From Ginsengibacter hankyongi (GTDB lineage: Bacteria; Bacteroidota; Bacteroidia; Chitinophagales; Chitinophagaceae): a stretch of 64,000 nucleotides of DNA. Numbering within the stretch: the first letter of the stretch is position 1; the number at the start of each line of letters is the position of its first letter. The notes under the pieces are model-generated. The model saw only the letters and a program-made list of their open reading frames with translations. It was not told the DNA's origin and searched no databases. Where the stretch lies: positions 124,001 to 188,000 of the forward strand of contig NZ_VYQF01000005.1 in the NCBI RefSeq assembly GCF_008710285.1, read 5' to 3'. This document shows positions 26,819-35,441 of the stretch, piece by piece. The position numbers and the translations under genes are program-made.

Positions 26819-28003
26819 ATGATTGCAAAAGAAGTTTACATCATGTCCGCAGTACGAACACCGATAGGAAGTTTTGGCGGGAGATTAAAAGATATACCCG
26901 CAACAAAATTGGGTGCAACAGTTATAAAAGCAGCGGTTGAAAAAGCAGGAATAAAACCAACAGATGTGCAGGAAATTTATATGGGTTGTGTGTTACAAGC
27001 CAATCTTGGCCAGGCTCCCGCACGGCAGGCAGCCATTTTTGCCGGCCTCCCGGAAAATGTTTGTTGTACTACCGTAAATAAAGTTTGTGCCAGCGGAATG
27101 AAAGCAATCATAAACGGGGCGCAAAGTATTTTATTAGGAGATGTCGATATAGTTGTTGCCGGCGGAATGGAGAACATGAGCAGTGTTCCGTTTTATGCTC
27201 CCGCGATGCGCTGGGGAAATAAGTATGGTAATACCAATATGATTGATGGTATGGCAAAAGATGGCCTTACCGATGTGTATAAAGATTATGCAATGGGTAA
27301 TGCTGCAGAGTTATGTGCGAGGGAATGTAATATAAGCCGTGAAGAACAGGATGCGTTTGCAATTGAAAGTTATAAACGTAGCCAGGCTGCAGTAAATGAA
27401 GGAAAGTTTGCGGATGAAATTGCAGGAGTTGAAATTCCACAGCGCAAGGGCGATCCTGTTACAATGCTTAAAGATGAGGAACCTTTCAATGTGAAATTTG
27501 ATAAGATAACGGAATTGAAATCTCCTTTTGAAAAAGGTGGAAGTGTTACGGCCGCAAATGCCAGCACCATTAATGATGGAGCTGCAGCGGTTGTTTTAAT
27601 GAGTAAAGAAAAAGCGGATGAGTTGGGACTAAAGCCCCTCGCAAAAATACTAAGCTATGCGGATGCAGAACAGGCTCCTGAGTGGTTTACAACAACACCT
27701 TCGCTTGTAGTTCCCAAAGCTGTAAAGAAAGCGGGCCTTACTTTAGAACAAGTTGATTACTTTGAATTAAATGAAGCATTTAGCGTTGTTGGAATCGTGA
27801 ATACACAAAACATGAAACTCGATCCGGCTAAGGTAAATGTAAATGGGGGAGCCGTTTCACTGGGCCATCCGCTCGGCTGTAGCGGTGCAAGAATCATCGT
27901 TACATTGATAAATGTTCTTAAGCAAAATAACGGTAAGATAGGCGCAGCGGGAATATGCAACGGTGGGGGAGGCGCAAGTGCAATGGTTATAGAATTGTGT
28001 TGA
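26819..28003 (+). CDS. Acetyl-CoA C-acetyltransferase (thiolase)
   Basis: The enzyme condenses two acetyl-CoA or cleaves acetoacetyl-CoA/3-ketoacyl-CoA. The protein is 394 aa with the full thiolase set: nucleophile Cys90 in NKVCASGMKAI, His350 in NGGAVSLGHPLGCSGAR and Cys380 in ICNGGGGAS. The ANLGQAPARQAA and GGMENMSSVPFY segments fit the biosynthetic type (AtoB/PhaA-like). It is convergent with the RraA-like gene and marks the left end of the minus-strand island. Confidence 0.93.
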   Translation: MIAKEVYIMSAVRTPIGSFGGRLKDIPATKLGATVIKAAVEKAGIKPTDVQEIYMGCVLQANLGQAPARQAAIFAGLPENVCCTTVNKVCASGMKAIINGAQSILLGDVDIVVAGGMENMSSVPFYAPAMRWGNKYGNTNMIDGMAKDGLTDVYKDYAMGNAAELCARECNISREEQDAFAIESYKRSQAAVNEGKFADEIAGVEIPQRKGDPVTMLKDEEPFNVKFDKITELKSPFEKGGSVTAANASTINDGAAAVVLMSKEKADELGLKPLAKILSYADAEQAPEWFTTTPSLVVPKAVKKAGLTLEQVDYFELNEAFSVVGIVNTQNMKLDPAKVNVNGGAVSLGHPLGCSGARIIVTLINVLKQNNGKIGAAGICNGGGGASAMVIELC

Positions 28004-28071
28004 TTATTTTGCTTGTTTGCTGGTCGAGCAAAAGAAGATTTTTTATGACGCGGTAAATTTTCCAAAAGGAA

Positions 28072-29004
28072 TTACCAGGTCCTTTTACTCATGATCTCAT
28101 CGAGCTTTGCTTTGGTCATCTTTCCCAATTCGGGATGTTGACCTAACCATTTAAGAAAATTTTCTTTGATGTCATCGGTCCATTGGCTATCGATTTGTCC
28201 TGTTGTATATTTTGCCGACTTCACCATTTCAAAACCAAACTTATCTTTCAATGTAACAAACTCGGAAGTGCTTACAACTTGTTCTGCAAGATGTGCAGGA
28301 ATAAATAACACGCCTTCTCTGTTTGCAATAACCAAATCACCCGGCAACACTATTGCATGCCCAATACGGATTGGAGTGTTAAGTCCCATTAACACCATTC
28401 CTTCAAGAAACGAAGGATCAAAATCACGCACAAAAGCATTAAATCCTTTAATTTCAGATAAGCCATCGAGGTCACGAGCGGAGCCGTTAAAAATAACTCC
28501 GTTACCTGACTTTGCATAGATCGAATTCCCGAGGGTGCTACCTATGAGTGTTCCACCATTAATTTTGCCAAAGCCATCAGCTACGTATACATCACCTTTC
28601 AAAAGAATATCTATTGGCCAGGAGTTAGTATTGCCTTTTCTGCCTTGTTGCAAGCCACGTTCCTTAATGCTTTTTTCAACATCAGGCCTCGAAGGCAGAA
28701 ACATTGCGGTGACTGCCCGGCCTATAACAGGAACGGTATCATTTACCATCTTCCAGCCAGCTTCAAATTGGTTGGTGTAACCTAAATTTTTTAATACTGT
28801 CCATGCATCATCTATACCAATATTAGCTGCCCGTACTAACAAATCATCCGGCACTTTCGGGCGGCCGTCGGTAAATCTTTCACCTTTCCATTCTGATGTA
28901 AGCAAAATTAATTCATCGCGTGGGATCATTTGCGCATAAACGTTAGCTTTTTGGAAAAAGCATAAAATAAGCAGTGCGGTAACAATTCTTTTAATTTTCA
29001 TCAT
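28072..29004 (-). CDS. RraA-like aldolase family protein with signal peptide
   Basis: The fold is that of RraA and the class II HMG/CHA aldolases, which cleave 4-hydroxy-2-oxo acids to pyruvate or decarboxylate oxaloacetate. The metal/substrate motif is visible as LIGSTLGNSIYAKSG followed by VIFNGSARDLDG, including Arg177 and Asp178. Unlike cytoplasmic relatives it has a Sec signal peptide (residues 1-25, ending VYAQ), so it is periplasmic. About 310 aa, longer than RraA (about 160) because of N- and C-terminal additions. It is the last gene of the island. Aldolase activity on a 2-keto-3-deoxy acid is my inference. Confidence 0.85.
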   Translation of the reverse strand: MMKIKRIVTALLILCFFQKANVYAQMIPRDELILLTSEWKGERFTDGRPKVPDDLLVRAANIGIDDAWTVLKNLGYTNQFEAGWKMVNDTVPVIGRAVTAMFLPSRPDVEKSIKERGLQQGRKGNTNSWPIDILLKGDVYVADGFGKINGGTLIGSTLGNSIYAKSGNGVIFNGSARDLDGLSEIKGFNAFVRDFDPSFLEGMVLMGLNTPIRIGHAIVLPGDLVIANREGVLFIPAHLAEQVVSTSEFVTLKDKFGFEMVKSAKYTTGQIDSQWTDDIKENFLKWLGQHPELGKMTKAKLDEIMSKRTW

Positions 29005-29026
29005 GCTGATTTTGATACATATTTTT

Positions 29027-29048
29027 AATAGCGATGATCATCGCTATT
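29027..29048. repeat. Perfect 22-bp palindrome before rraA-like gene
   Basis: AATAGCGATGA followed by its exact reverse complement lies 23 bp before the RraA-like start and 30 bp after the amidohydrolase stop. With a minimal loop it would form a 9-bp hairpin. No T-tract follows on the minus strand, so an operator or an intercistronic RNA hairpin is more likely than a terminator. Confidence 0.6.
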
Positions 29049-29077
29049 CGGAAATTTAAGTGCCCGTCATTTCAAAC

Positions 29078-30877
29078 CTAGGGCACTCTTACTTTAATCA
29101 CAATCTTTTTTATTACATCATAGCCATTAACCTTAATGGCGGGACGATGCATTTCCTGTGGAGAAAATATAAAGAAGGTGTTGGGATCTGCATCATAATA
29201 GTCGCCTCCTTCATTGGTGAAATTTTCGTTATCGGTTGTATTGGAATAAGGAACAACTAGCACTCCCCGAATATCTGCACTTGGAGCAACGCCCATTTGC
29301 GCTTTACCTTTTATTACATATTGCAGGTCATTGAAATTTCTATGGGCTTCCCATTTAACATCTTCAATATTTTTTGTTGGTCCTTCTGAAACGGTCGCCG
29401 TAACATTTCCGGAATCAATCACATAAACTCCCGGTGCAAGATTGGCGAGATCCTTTGTTTTCAAAAATGTAAACGCCTCAATCCACCAGGTACTGTCTTT
29501 TCGATATTGCCTGAAAAATTCCTGTTGATTAATACTCTTACTTGGTGTAAGTTTTAAACCGTTCTTTGATTGGATGGTGTTGTACCAGTCGGAAAAATTT
29601 TCAGCGGGATTTGGTTTAAGCGGAATAAGACGAATGGGAGGATTTATTGGGTTGGCAATGCCGTTTAAATCGTAAACAATTCTGCCATCCCGGATGGTCA
29701 TTTCACATTCCAGTTTCTTATCAGTTTCGACTTTGTAGCCGGTGTAATCAAAAAGGCCGAATTTACCTTTCCTGATGTTCAGGATCGCAACATCTGCTCC
29801 TGAGCCAACCGATAGATTACCCAATTCTTCATGATTAATTTCTTTAGCAGGATTCCAGGTGCTTGCGGTGATGACACTTTTAAGATCCATACCTATTGCT
29901 AAAAATTTAGACATGGTAGTAAGCATATCTTTCATCGCCGCATTCATACTACCTACGTGTAAATCTGTGCTGATAGAATTAGGATAAAATCCTTCTTTAA
30001 TGGCAGGAATTGCTTGTGAGTAAGAGAAACTTATTCCACCATATCCCACATCGAAAACAATTCCCTTATTCCGGGCCTCGAGAACAAATGGTTTAATTTT
30101 GCTAGTTAAAGTATCCAGGATAAATTCCCTACCGGGTATTTGAGCAAAGCAATGGGTAAAGATATCTCCGGGGCGAAGGTGATTCAAAAATAATTCTTCT
30201 ATTGAAAGCGGTGGTCTGCTTCCGCCAAAATCTACCATCACCGGAATGCCGCCAGCAAGGTTACCCGCTTCTACAGCCCTGTCTGCAGGAGCCCAATCCC
30301 AGCCTTCGTAATGAGCGAGTTTAAATCCCACAATGATATTTTTATATTGTCTCGCAACCATTGCAGACATTTTTGGATCCATATCATTCTCATTTTGTTC
30401 ATAACCGCCACGCATACCTTCACCCACAATGTTTAAAAATGCGAGTACACGGGTTTGGGATTGATCAATGGTTTGTGCCTTAAAAATGGGGAATGTTCTC
30501 CAACCCGAACTGCCGGCATCAACAATGGTTGTAACCCCATTACGAAAGGTAAATCCATCTGGTTGTATGGCAGCGTTTCCATTTTCATATTGTTGATTTG
30601 GTTCCGTACCCCAAAAATCGTGGGTGTGAATGTCTATCAATCCCGGAGTTACATACATGCCCTTTGCATCTACCACCTGGGCAGCATTATTTGTATTGAT
30701 ATTTTTTGCTACTTTAACGATTTTGCCACTATCAATAGCAATATCCATTACCTGATCGATATTGTTTTTTGGATCCATAACATGGCCTCCCTTAATAACG
30801 ATACTATATGTTTGTGAAAGAGCCGGGCTTGATGCAAGGCATAGAGAACCTATTAGAATCAGGAATATTTTTTTCAT
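29078..30877 (-). CDS. Amidohydrolase (EF_0837-like) fused to YhcH/NanQ-like domain
   Basis: The signal peptide covers residues 1-21 (ends ALSQ). The amidohydrolase/dihydroorotase-like domain covers about residues 22-410 with metal ligands His84 and His86 (DIHTHDF), the FKLAHYEGWDW lysine segment, FTHCFAQ and the DLHVGS loop. A separate domain (about 426-599) matches YhcH/YjgK/YiaL (NanQ anomerase) proteins: WEAHRNFNDLQYVIKG with His512, YYDADPNTFFIFSP, and MHRPAIKV with His577. I know of no common fusion of these two; YhcH-type proteins act on sugars such as sialic acid. The gene lies between the RraA-like gene and SelA-like enzyme 1. Confidence 0.88.
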   Translation of the reverse strand: MKKIFLILIGSLCLASSPALSQTYSIVIKGGHVMDPKNNIDQVMDIAIDSGKIVKVAKNINTNNAAQVVDAKGMYVTPGLIDIHTHDFWGTEPNQQYENGNAAIQPDGFTFRNGVTTIVDAGSSGWRTFPIFKAQTIDQSQTRVLAFLNIVGEGMRGGYEQNENDMDPKMSAMVARQYKNIIVGFKLAHYEGWDWAPADRAVEAGNLAGGIPVMVDFGGSRPPLSIEELFLNHLRPGDIFTHCFAQIPGREFILDTLTSKIKPFVLEARNKGIVFDVGYGGISFSYSQAIPAIKEGFYPNSISTDLHVGSMNAAMKDMLTTMSKFLAIGMDLKSVITASTWNPAKEINHEELGNLSVGSGADVAILNIRKGKFGLFDYTGYKVETDKKLECEMTIRDGRIVYDLNGIANPINPPIRLIPLKPNPAENFSDWYNTIQSKNGLKLTPSKSINQQEFFRQYRKDSTWWIEAFTFLKTKDLANLAPGVYVIDSGNVTATVSEGPTKNIEDVKWEAHRNFNDLQYVIKGKAQMGVAPSADIRGVLVVPYSNTTDNENFTNEGGDYYDADPNTFFIFSPQEMHRPAIKVNGYDVIKKIVIKVRVP

Positions 30878-30939
30878 CTAAATTTTTTTATGTTTTACAG
30901 TTAAGACAATCATTTGTCTTTTTCCTTTTTTATAGAAAT

Positions 30940-32148
30940 CTAAACAGCCTTACTTAAGATTTCTTTCACCCGCCTGGCCACAATATTTACCTGGTCGGGT
31001 CTTAACAATACTACTCCGATACTTAATACTTTATCGTCGCCGTTAGCAACAATACTGGGCGTGCCATTTTTGAGTTGATCAAGAACATCTTTAGGCGTAG
31101 TCTTTACTTTCTGCTGGTCCCAGGTGAGATGCAGGCTGGGAAAAGCATTTGCCGGCCCAGGATCCACGTGAGTTTCACCTTTTACCGTGGCAATGGTTTC
31201 CACTTGTGATTTTATACGGCTAATACGGTCCAGCCAACCCTGCCATTCTTTTTTATGGTCGCGTTCCAGGTACGATTTTAATGCGGCATACATGCCAAAT
31301 ATTTCTTCTTTATTTACTTTCATAGGCCGGCCAATGGGGGCTTCGTGCGGACTGTGATTTAGTTTAGCTGCTTCGATCAGATCTTTTCTGCCAAATAATA
31401 AACCGGCACTCTGAGGGCCACGAATCATTTTACCTCCTGAAAATGTAACAAGATCAAATCCCATTTTTTGATATTTAAAGAGATTTTCAACAGGTGGTAC
31501 ATCAGCTGCAGCATCAATAAAACTGGGTATTTGATGTTTTTTACAAATTGCGATAAAATCTTCGCGAGTGACACTCGAACTCCCGGCTGCGTTGAAGAAT
31601 AAAGCTAATACGGTATTACTATTAAAGGCTTTTTCCATTTCGTCATTTCCTTCAACCTCGATAATCCTGGCGCCGGTAGTGGTAATCGCCTGGTCGAACA
31701 GATAGCGGTGGGTTTTTTGCATGATAACTTCTGGCCGCGGCCCTGGAAGATTGGGCAGCAGTTTTATTTTTTCCTGGTCTGTTCCTGTTATAGCAGCTGC
31801 AGTTCCAAGAAGCAATGCACATGCGGCTCCCGAAGTAACCATTGCTGCTTCGCATTGCAGCATTTCCGCCATTTTTGCCCCAACCTTATCCTGTAATTCA
31901 TACATGTTGGCAAAATCATGTGATGTGGAATTAATGGCTTCTAGTACCTCGGGCATCATTAGAGAACCAGACAAAAAAGTCATGGTTACTCCGGCATTAA
32001 TTACCCGGGTAACTCCCAACTCTTTAAATAAATCCCTTGTGGGAGCAGGTGGTTCTGCGAAAACTGATTCCGAAGCCAGTACGCCTCCCATTACTCCGCC
32101 GGAAAGGGGCAGTAAACTTAATCCTTTAAGAATATCTCTGCGTTTCAT
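30940..32148 (-). CDS. Tat-exported SelA-like PLP enzyme, copy 1
   Basis: A fold-type I PLP enzyme of the SelA-related/DgaE family (known members: D-glucosaminate-6-phosphate ammonia-lyase). Twin arginines in the leader (MKRRDILKGL) precede a hydrophobic region and a cut site after VFA (about residue 31). The PLP lysine is Lys240 in SGGKMIRGPQSAG. The ring-nitrogen Asp is in FIDAAADVPP. It lacks the N-terminal SelA domain, so it is not a selenocysteine synthase. Its mature domain is the most divergent of the three copies although its leader nearly equals copy 2. Confidence 0.88.
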   Translation of the reverse strand: MKRRDILKGLSLLPLSGGVMGGVLASESVFAEPPAPTRDLFKELGVTRVINAGVTMTFLSGSLMMPEVLEAINSTSHDFANMYELQDKVGAKMAEMLQCEAAMVTSGAACALLLGTAAAITGTDQEKIKLLPNLPGPRPEVIMQKTHRYLFDQAITTTGARIIEVEGNDEMEKAFNSNTVLALFFNAAGSSSVTREDFIAICKKHQIPSFIDAAADVPPVENLFKYQKMGFDLVTFSGGKMIRGPQSAGLLFGRKDLIEAAKLNHSPHEAPIGRPMKVNKEEIFGMYAALKSYLERDHKKEWQGWLDRISRIKSQVETIATVKGETHVDPGPANAFPSLHLTWDQQKVKTTPKDVLDQLKNGTPSIVANGDDKVLSIGVVLLRPDQVNIVARRVKEILSKAV

Positions 32149-32215
32149 AATTTCTTTTTAATTAATATTGATTTTTTATTGTTTTAAACTTGGCAACGTT
32201 AAATAGTTCAACTCT

Positions 32216-33436
32216 CTAAGCAGAAGCTTTCAGGAGCTCCTCTTTAATTCTGGCTGCGACGATTTTCACCTGTTCGGGTCTCATCATCCAGGGCGAAACA
32301 GTAATAGAATTTTTACCGCCGCCATATGCTTCGATGGATGGGTTACCCTTTCTTAATTTCATTAATAGATCATCTCCGGAAAATTTGACTTTACCGGTGT
32401 CCCAGCTGATATTGAGCGTAGGAGTGTGGTCAGCAATCGGTGGAACATAAGTTTCAGTTTTAACACCGCTTACAGATTCGGCTGCTTTTGCAATCCGTGC
32501 AACACGATCTTCCCAATCTTTCCATTCTTTATCATGATCCTGGCTAATATATCTTTCCAATGCTACATACATACCAAGAATTTCTTCTTTATTTACTTTC
32601 ATGCCCCTTCCTATGGTACCAGAGTGTGGCGACGAATTTAAACAAGCTGCTGCAATGATGTCTTTTTTGCCCATCAAAACCCCGGCACTTTGTGGTCCCC
32701 GGATTGCTTTACCGCCCGACAGAGCAACAAAACTAAAACCCATCTCATTAAATTTCCAGAGATTTGATACCGGAGGAATATTCGCCGCAATATCAATGGA
32801 GGTTGGCAAATTATGTTTATTGGCTAATGCTATCCATTCTTCATGCATAATTTTCCCATTGGGTGCGCCGCTACCTAAGAAATGCATAGACGCAGTTTTT
32901 TCATTCACAGCTTTATCAACATCTTCCGGCGTTTCTACATAAACTAGTTTTGCTCCGCAATTAAGAAATGCATGATTATAATCAATTTGATGGCCTCTTT
33001 GAATGATAACTTCAGATTTCATTCCGGTGCCTTCGAGTTGAGGAAGTTGTGCCACTTTCTTTAAATCAGAGCCAGTGAGGATTCCAGCCATACCGAGCAT
33101 TAAAGCGGAAAATGCACCTGCTGATACCAGGGCTGCTTCAGAATGAACCATAGCGGCAATTTTTTCTCCCACTTTGTCTTGTAGTTCTTCCATCATGCAG
33201 AAATCTTTTGAACTATCATTAATAGCGTCCAGTACGTAATCGTGCATTAGTGAGCCGGACATAGCTGTTATCGTTCCTCGCGCATTTATAAAAGTGCGGA
33301 CCCCAAGTTCTTTAAACAAATCCCTATTTGGTGCAGGTGGTTCAGCGAAAACTGATTCCGAAGCGAGTATTCCGCCCATTACCCCACCTGAAAGGGGTAG
33401 TAAGCTTAATCCCTTAATAATATCTCTACGTTTCAT
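32216..33436 (-). CDS. Tat-exported SelA-like PLP enzyme, copy 2
   Basis: The second member of the family is 406 aa. The Tat leader MKRRDIIKGLSLLPLSGGVM is nearly identical to copy 1 (43 of 46 residues over the first 46), but the catalytic part resembles copy 3 (MHFL, VALSGGKAIRGPQS, IGRGMKVNKEE). The PLP lysine is Lys243, and Asp in SIDIAANIPP is the ring-nitrogen partner. The predicted product is a periplasmic lyase acting on an amino acid or amino sugar acid. It follows the PIG-L gene on the minus strand. Confidence 0.88.
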   Translation of the reverse strand: MKRRDIIKGLSLLPLSGGVMGGILASESVFAEPPAPNRDLFKELGVRTFINARGTITAMSGSLMHDYVLDAINDSSKDFCMMEELQDKVGEKIAAMVHSEAALVSAGAFSALMLGMAGILTGSDLKKVAQLPQLEGTGMKSEVIIQRGHQIDYNHAFLNCGAKLVYVETPEDVDKAVNEKTASMHFLGSGAPNGKIMHEEWIALANKHNLPTSIDIAANIPPVSNLWKFNEMGFSFVALSGGKAIRGPQSAGVLMGKKDIIAAACLNSSPHSGTIGRGMKVNKEEILGMYVALERYISQDHDKEWKDWEDRVARIAKAAESVSGVKTETYVPPIADHTPTLNISWDTGKVKFSGDDLLMKLRKGNPSIEAYGGGKNSITVSPWMMRPEQVKIVAARIKEELLKASA

Positions 33437-33583
33437 TACAATCTGTTTATGTCTAATTATATTAATCTAACTCTTTCAATAAGTATTTTTAACAATGATC
33501 GCCCTCTTTTGCAACCTAAGCCTGTAACTGTATGTAACCTGCTTTGTATTTAAAAAAGATTGTACTTATTAAGCAAGTTGTTT

Positions 33584-34618
33584 TTATATGGAAACCGCAT
33601 TTTTTTGTACATATCTATCAACTGAAGAAATAGTAGGCCCAATATAATGAAAGCGTTCTGCCCAGCCCAATCCATATTTTTCTCCAATTTTCCTGTCAGA
33701 TGGAATACCCCTCAGGTTCTCAGAATCTATATCCAATGCAAATTCCTTAATGTAATTAAAGTTGGCAGTCTGGTCATCATTACCGAGGATAGATAATTTC
33801 TTTCCATTAGCTGCCAGGGTTCGTCTCAGTTGGGCACCGGCACCACCTGCTAAACCCTGGTTTGTACAAGCAACATTAACCTCTACCTTTTTATCTATGA
33901 ATTTACTGATATCAACTACCCGGTTTACAAGTTGAGGTCCCCTGGCAAAATAATACATTTCTTTTACGGTATGAGGTTTTACAACCTCTAATTGTTCTGT
34001 ATAATCGGTACCCATGCCTGACATCCAGCGGGCAGCTTCAACGGCCTTAGCTGTTATATAATGATCGGGATTTTCTTCATATTGTCCCCAAGGATCATAA
34101 CAGATCAACGTATCTACCTGAAGTAGCCTGAACAAAAAAATAAGGCGACATTTAATATCCTGTATATTATATTCGTCCATCCTATGGTTGTTATAATTTA
34201 AACTGTATGCTTTTTTAAGTCCTAAAGCTTTTGCCACTGCATCATTTTCCTTTTCATTATTAAAAACCCGCTCCCCCATGGTCGCACCACCGCCTGCGGC
34301 GTCATCATTAGAGGTTCTGATCAAATACCCGGTATATCCTTCATAAATAAGTTTTGCCACCGTACCCGCAGCATAATATGCAATATCATCACAATGAGGT
34401 TGTATTACCGCTAGTACTTTGCCGTTGTGAGGCCGGCCTTCCGACAATCTTTCTATTACAACATCATCATCACCATCGGGAGAACTTTCCAGTTTATGGA
34501 TCTTTTGATCTGATAAGCTCAAATTGACTTTCTGATTTGAAAATCCCATTGCTGCGTAAGCGGCAGGTACAAGAGCCCCTGCAACTATATTCTTCGAAAT
34601 AAAATTTCGCCTTTTCAT
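33584..34618 (-). CDS. Tat-exported PIG-L family deacetylase
   Basis: A LmbE/PIG-L zinc hydrolase that removes acyl groups from N-acetylglucosamine-type sugars. The Tat leader is strong: MKRRNFISKNIVAGALVPAA (RRxFIxK), with cut site near AYA. The zinc motif VIQPHCDDIAYY (His75, Asp77, Asp78) is near residue 72. It has YDPWGQYEENPDHYITAKAV with the third ligand. At 344 aa it has a C-terminal extension beyond the core. In this operon it could free an amino group for the PLP enzymes. That role is inferred from context. Confidence 0.9.
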   Translation of the reverse strand: MKRRNFISKNIVAGALVPAAYAAMGFSNQKVNLSLSDQKIHKLESSPDGDDDVVIERLSEGRPHNGKVLAVIQPHCDDIAYYAAGTVAKLIYEGYTGYLIRTSNDDAAGGGATMGERVFNNEKENDAVAKALGLKKAYSLNYNNHRMDEYNIQDIKCRLIFLFRLLQVDTLICYDPWGQYEENPDHYITAKAVEAARWMSGMGTDYTEQLEVVKPHTVKEMYYFARGPQLVNRVVDISKFIDKKVEVNVACTNQGLAGGAGAQLRRTLAANGKKLSILGNDDQTANFNYIKEFALDIDSENLRGIPSDRKIGEKYGLGWAERFHYIGPTISSVDRYVQKNAVSI

Positions 34619-34660
34619 GTTTAAACTATTTTTACGTTTATGTATAATTTAAAAGTAGAT

Positions 34661-34753
34661 TTATACGTTTACCCCCCGTGCAAGCACATCCCCTAACGCC
34701 CCACCCGTAATGGGCAAAATGATTAATCCTTTAATTACGTCCAGGCGTTTCAT
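34661..34753 (-). pseudogene. Isolated remnant of a SelA-like Tat leader
   Basis: A 30-codon frame reads MKRLDVIKGLIILPITGGAL and continues GDVLARGVNV before a stop. It aligns with the leaders of the SelA-like proteins (MKRRDIIKGLSLLPLSGGVM), but the second arginine is Leu and no catalytic part follows. It lies between RidA and PIG-L. It is best explained as the start of a deleted fourth paralogue, less likely as a translated small peptide. Confidence 0.6.
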
Positions 34754-34792
34754 TCCCCTTTAATTAGAATAAGAAATATTAGCTGGTAATAG

Positions 34793-35257
34793 TTAAACAT
34801 ACGCAATGCAATCCATCTCTACCAATGAATTGCCGGGCACACCACCCTTGGCAACGGCAACGGTTGTACGAACCGGGGGGTTCTTTCCGAAACGGCCTTT
34901 ATAAACTTCATTCATTCCCTGGTAGTCTGCTATATCATTGAGGAACACACTTACTTTTAAGACTTTTTCCATTGACGAGCCGGCTTTAATTAACTCCTTT
35001 TCTAATTCTTTTAAAACTATTTCGGTGTGTGCTTTAATTTCAAAGGGTTCAACATGTGCACCTTTGCCAGCAATATATACGATATCCCCATGTCTTGTAG
35101 AACCTGAGAATAAAGGTACATCCTGGAAATCTGTTACATTATTAACTTGTTTCTGTTCACCGGTAATGCCCTTCGCTTTTGCCGCAAAGCCAAGACCTAC
35201 CACTGCAGTTACTGAAGCCAATAACTTCTTAATTAATGATCTTCTTTCTGTTTGCAT
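34793..35257 (-). CDS. Tat-exported RidA/YjgF family protein
   Basis: RidA proteins hydrolyse 2-aminoacrylate and related enamines/imines to the keto acid and ammonia. The leader has twin arginines (MQTERRSLIKKLLASVTAVV) and a cleavage near AKA, so it is predicted periplasmic, unlike typical RidA. Conserved residues are the Arg of VRTTVAVAKG (Arg130) and the Glu of SLVEMDCIAYV (Glu147). At 154 aa it is one RidA domain plus leader. Its position beside PLP enzymes that would make imine intermediates suggests it acts on their products. Confidence 0.92.
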   Translation of the reverse strand: MQTERRSLIKKLLASVTAVVGLGFAAKAKGITGEQKQVNNVTDFQDVPLFSGSTRHGDIVYIAGKGAHVEPFEIKAHTEIVLKELEKELIKAGSSMEKVLKVSVFLNDIADYQGMNEVYKGRFGKNPPVRTTVAVAKGGVPGNSLVEMDCIAYV

Positions 35258-35441
35258 AATTCATGTTTTAAAGGTTATATAATTGGTTGTTGAAAACTTT
35301 GCTAAAATAGTTCCCTGTATTTCTTTATTCCTTTGTTACCACGACGAAAAATATTTCTAATTTACTTATTAAAAATTATATCCCATCAACAATCAGTCAC
35401 GGCTTCTGCTGAAATCTTTATTAAACCCACTTCTTTAATTT

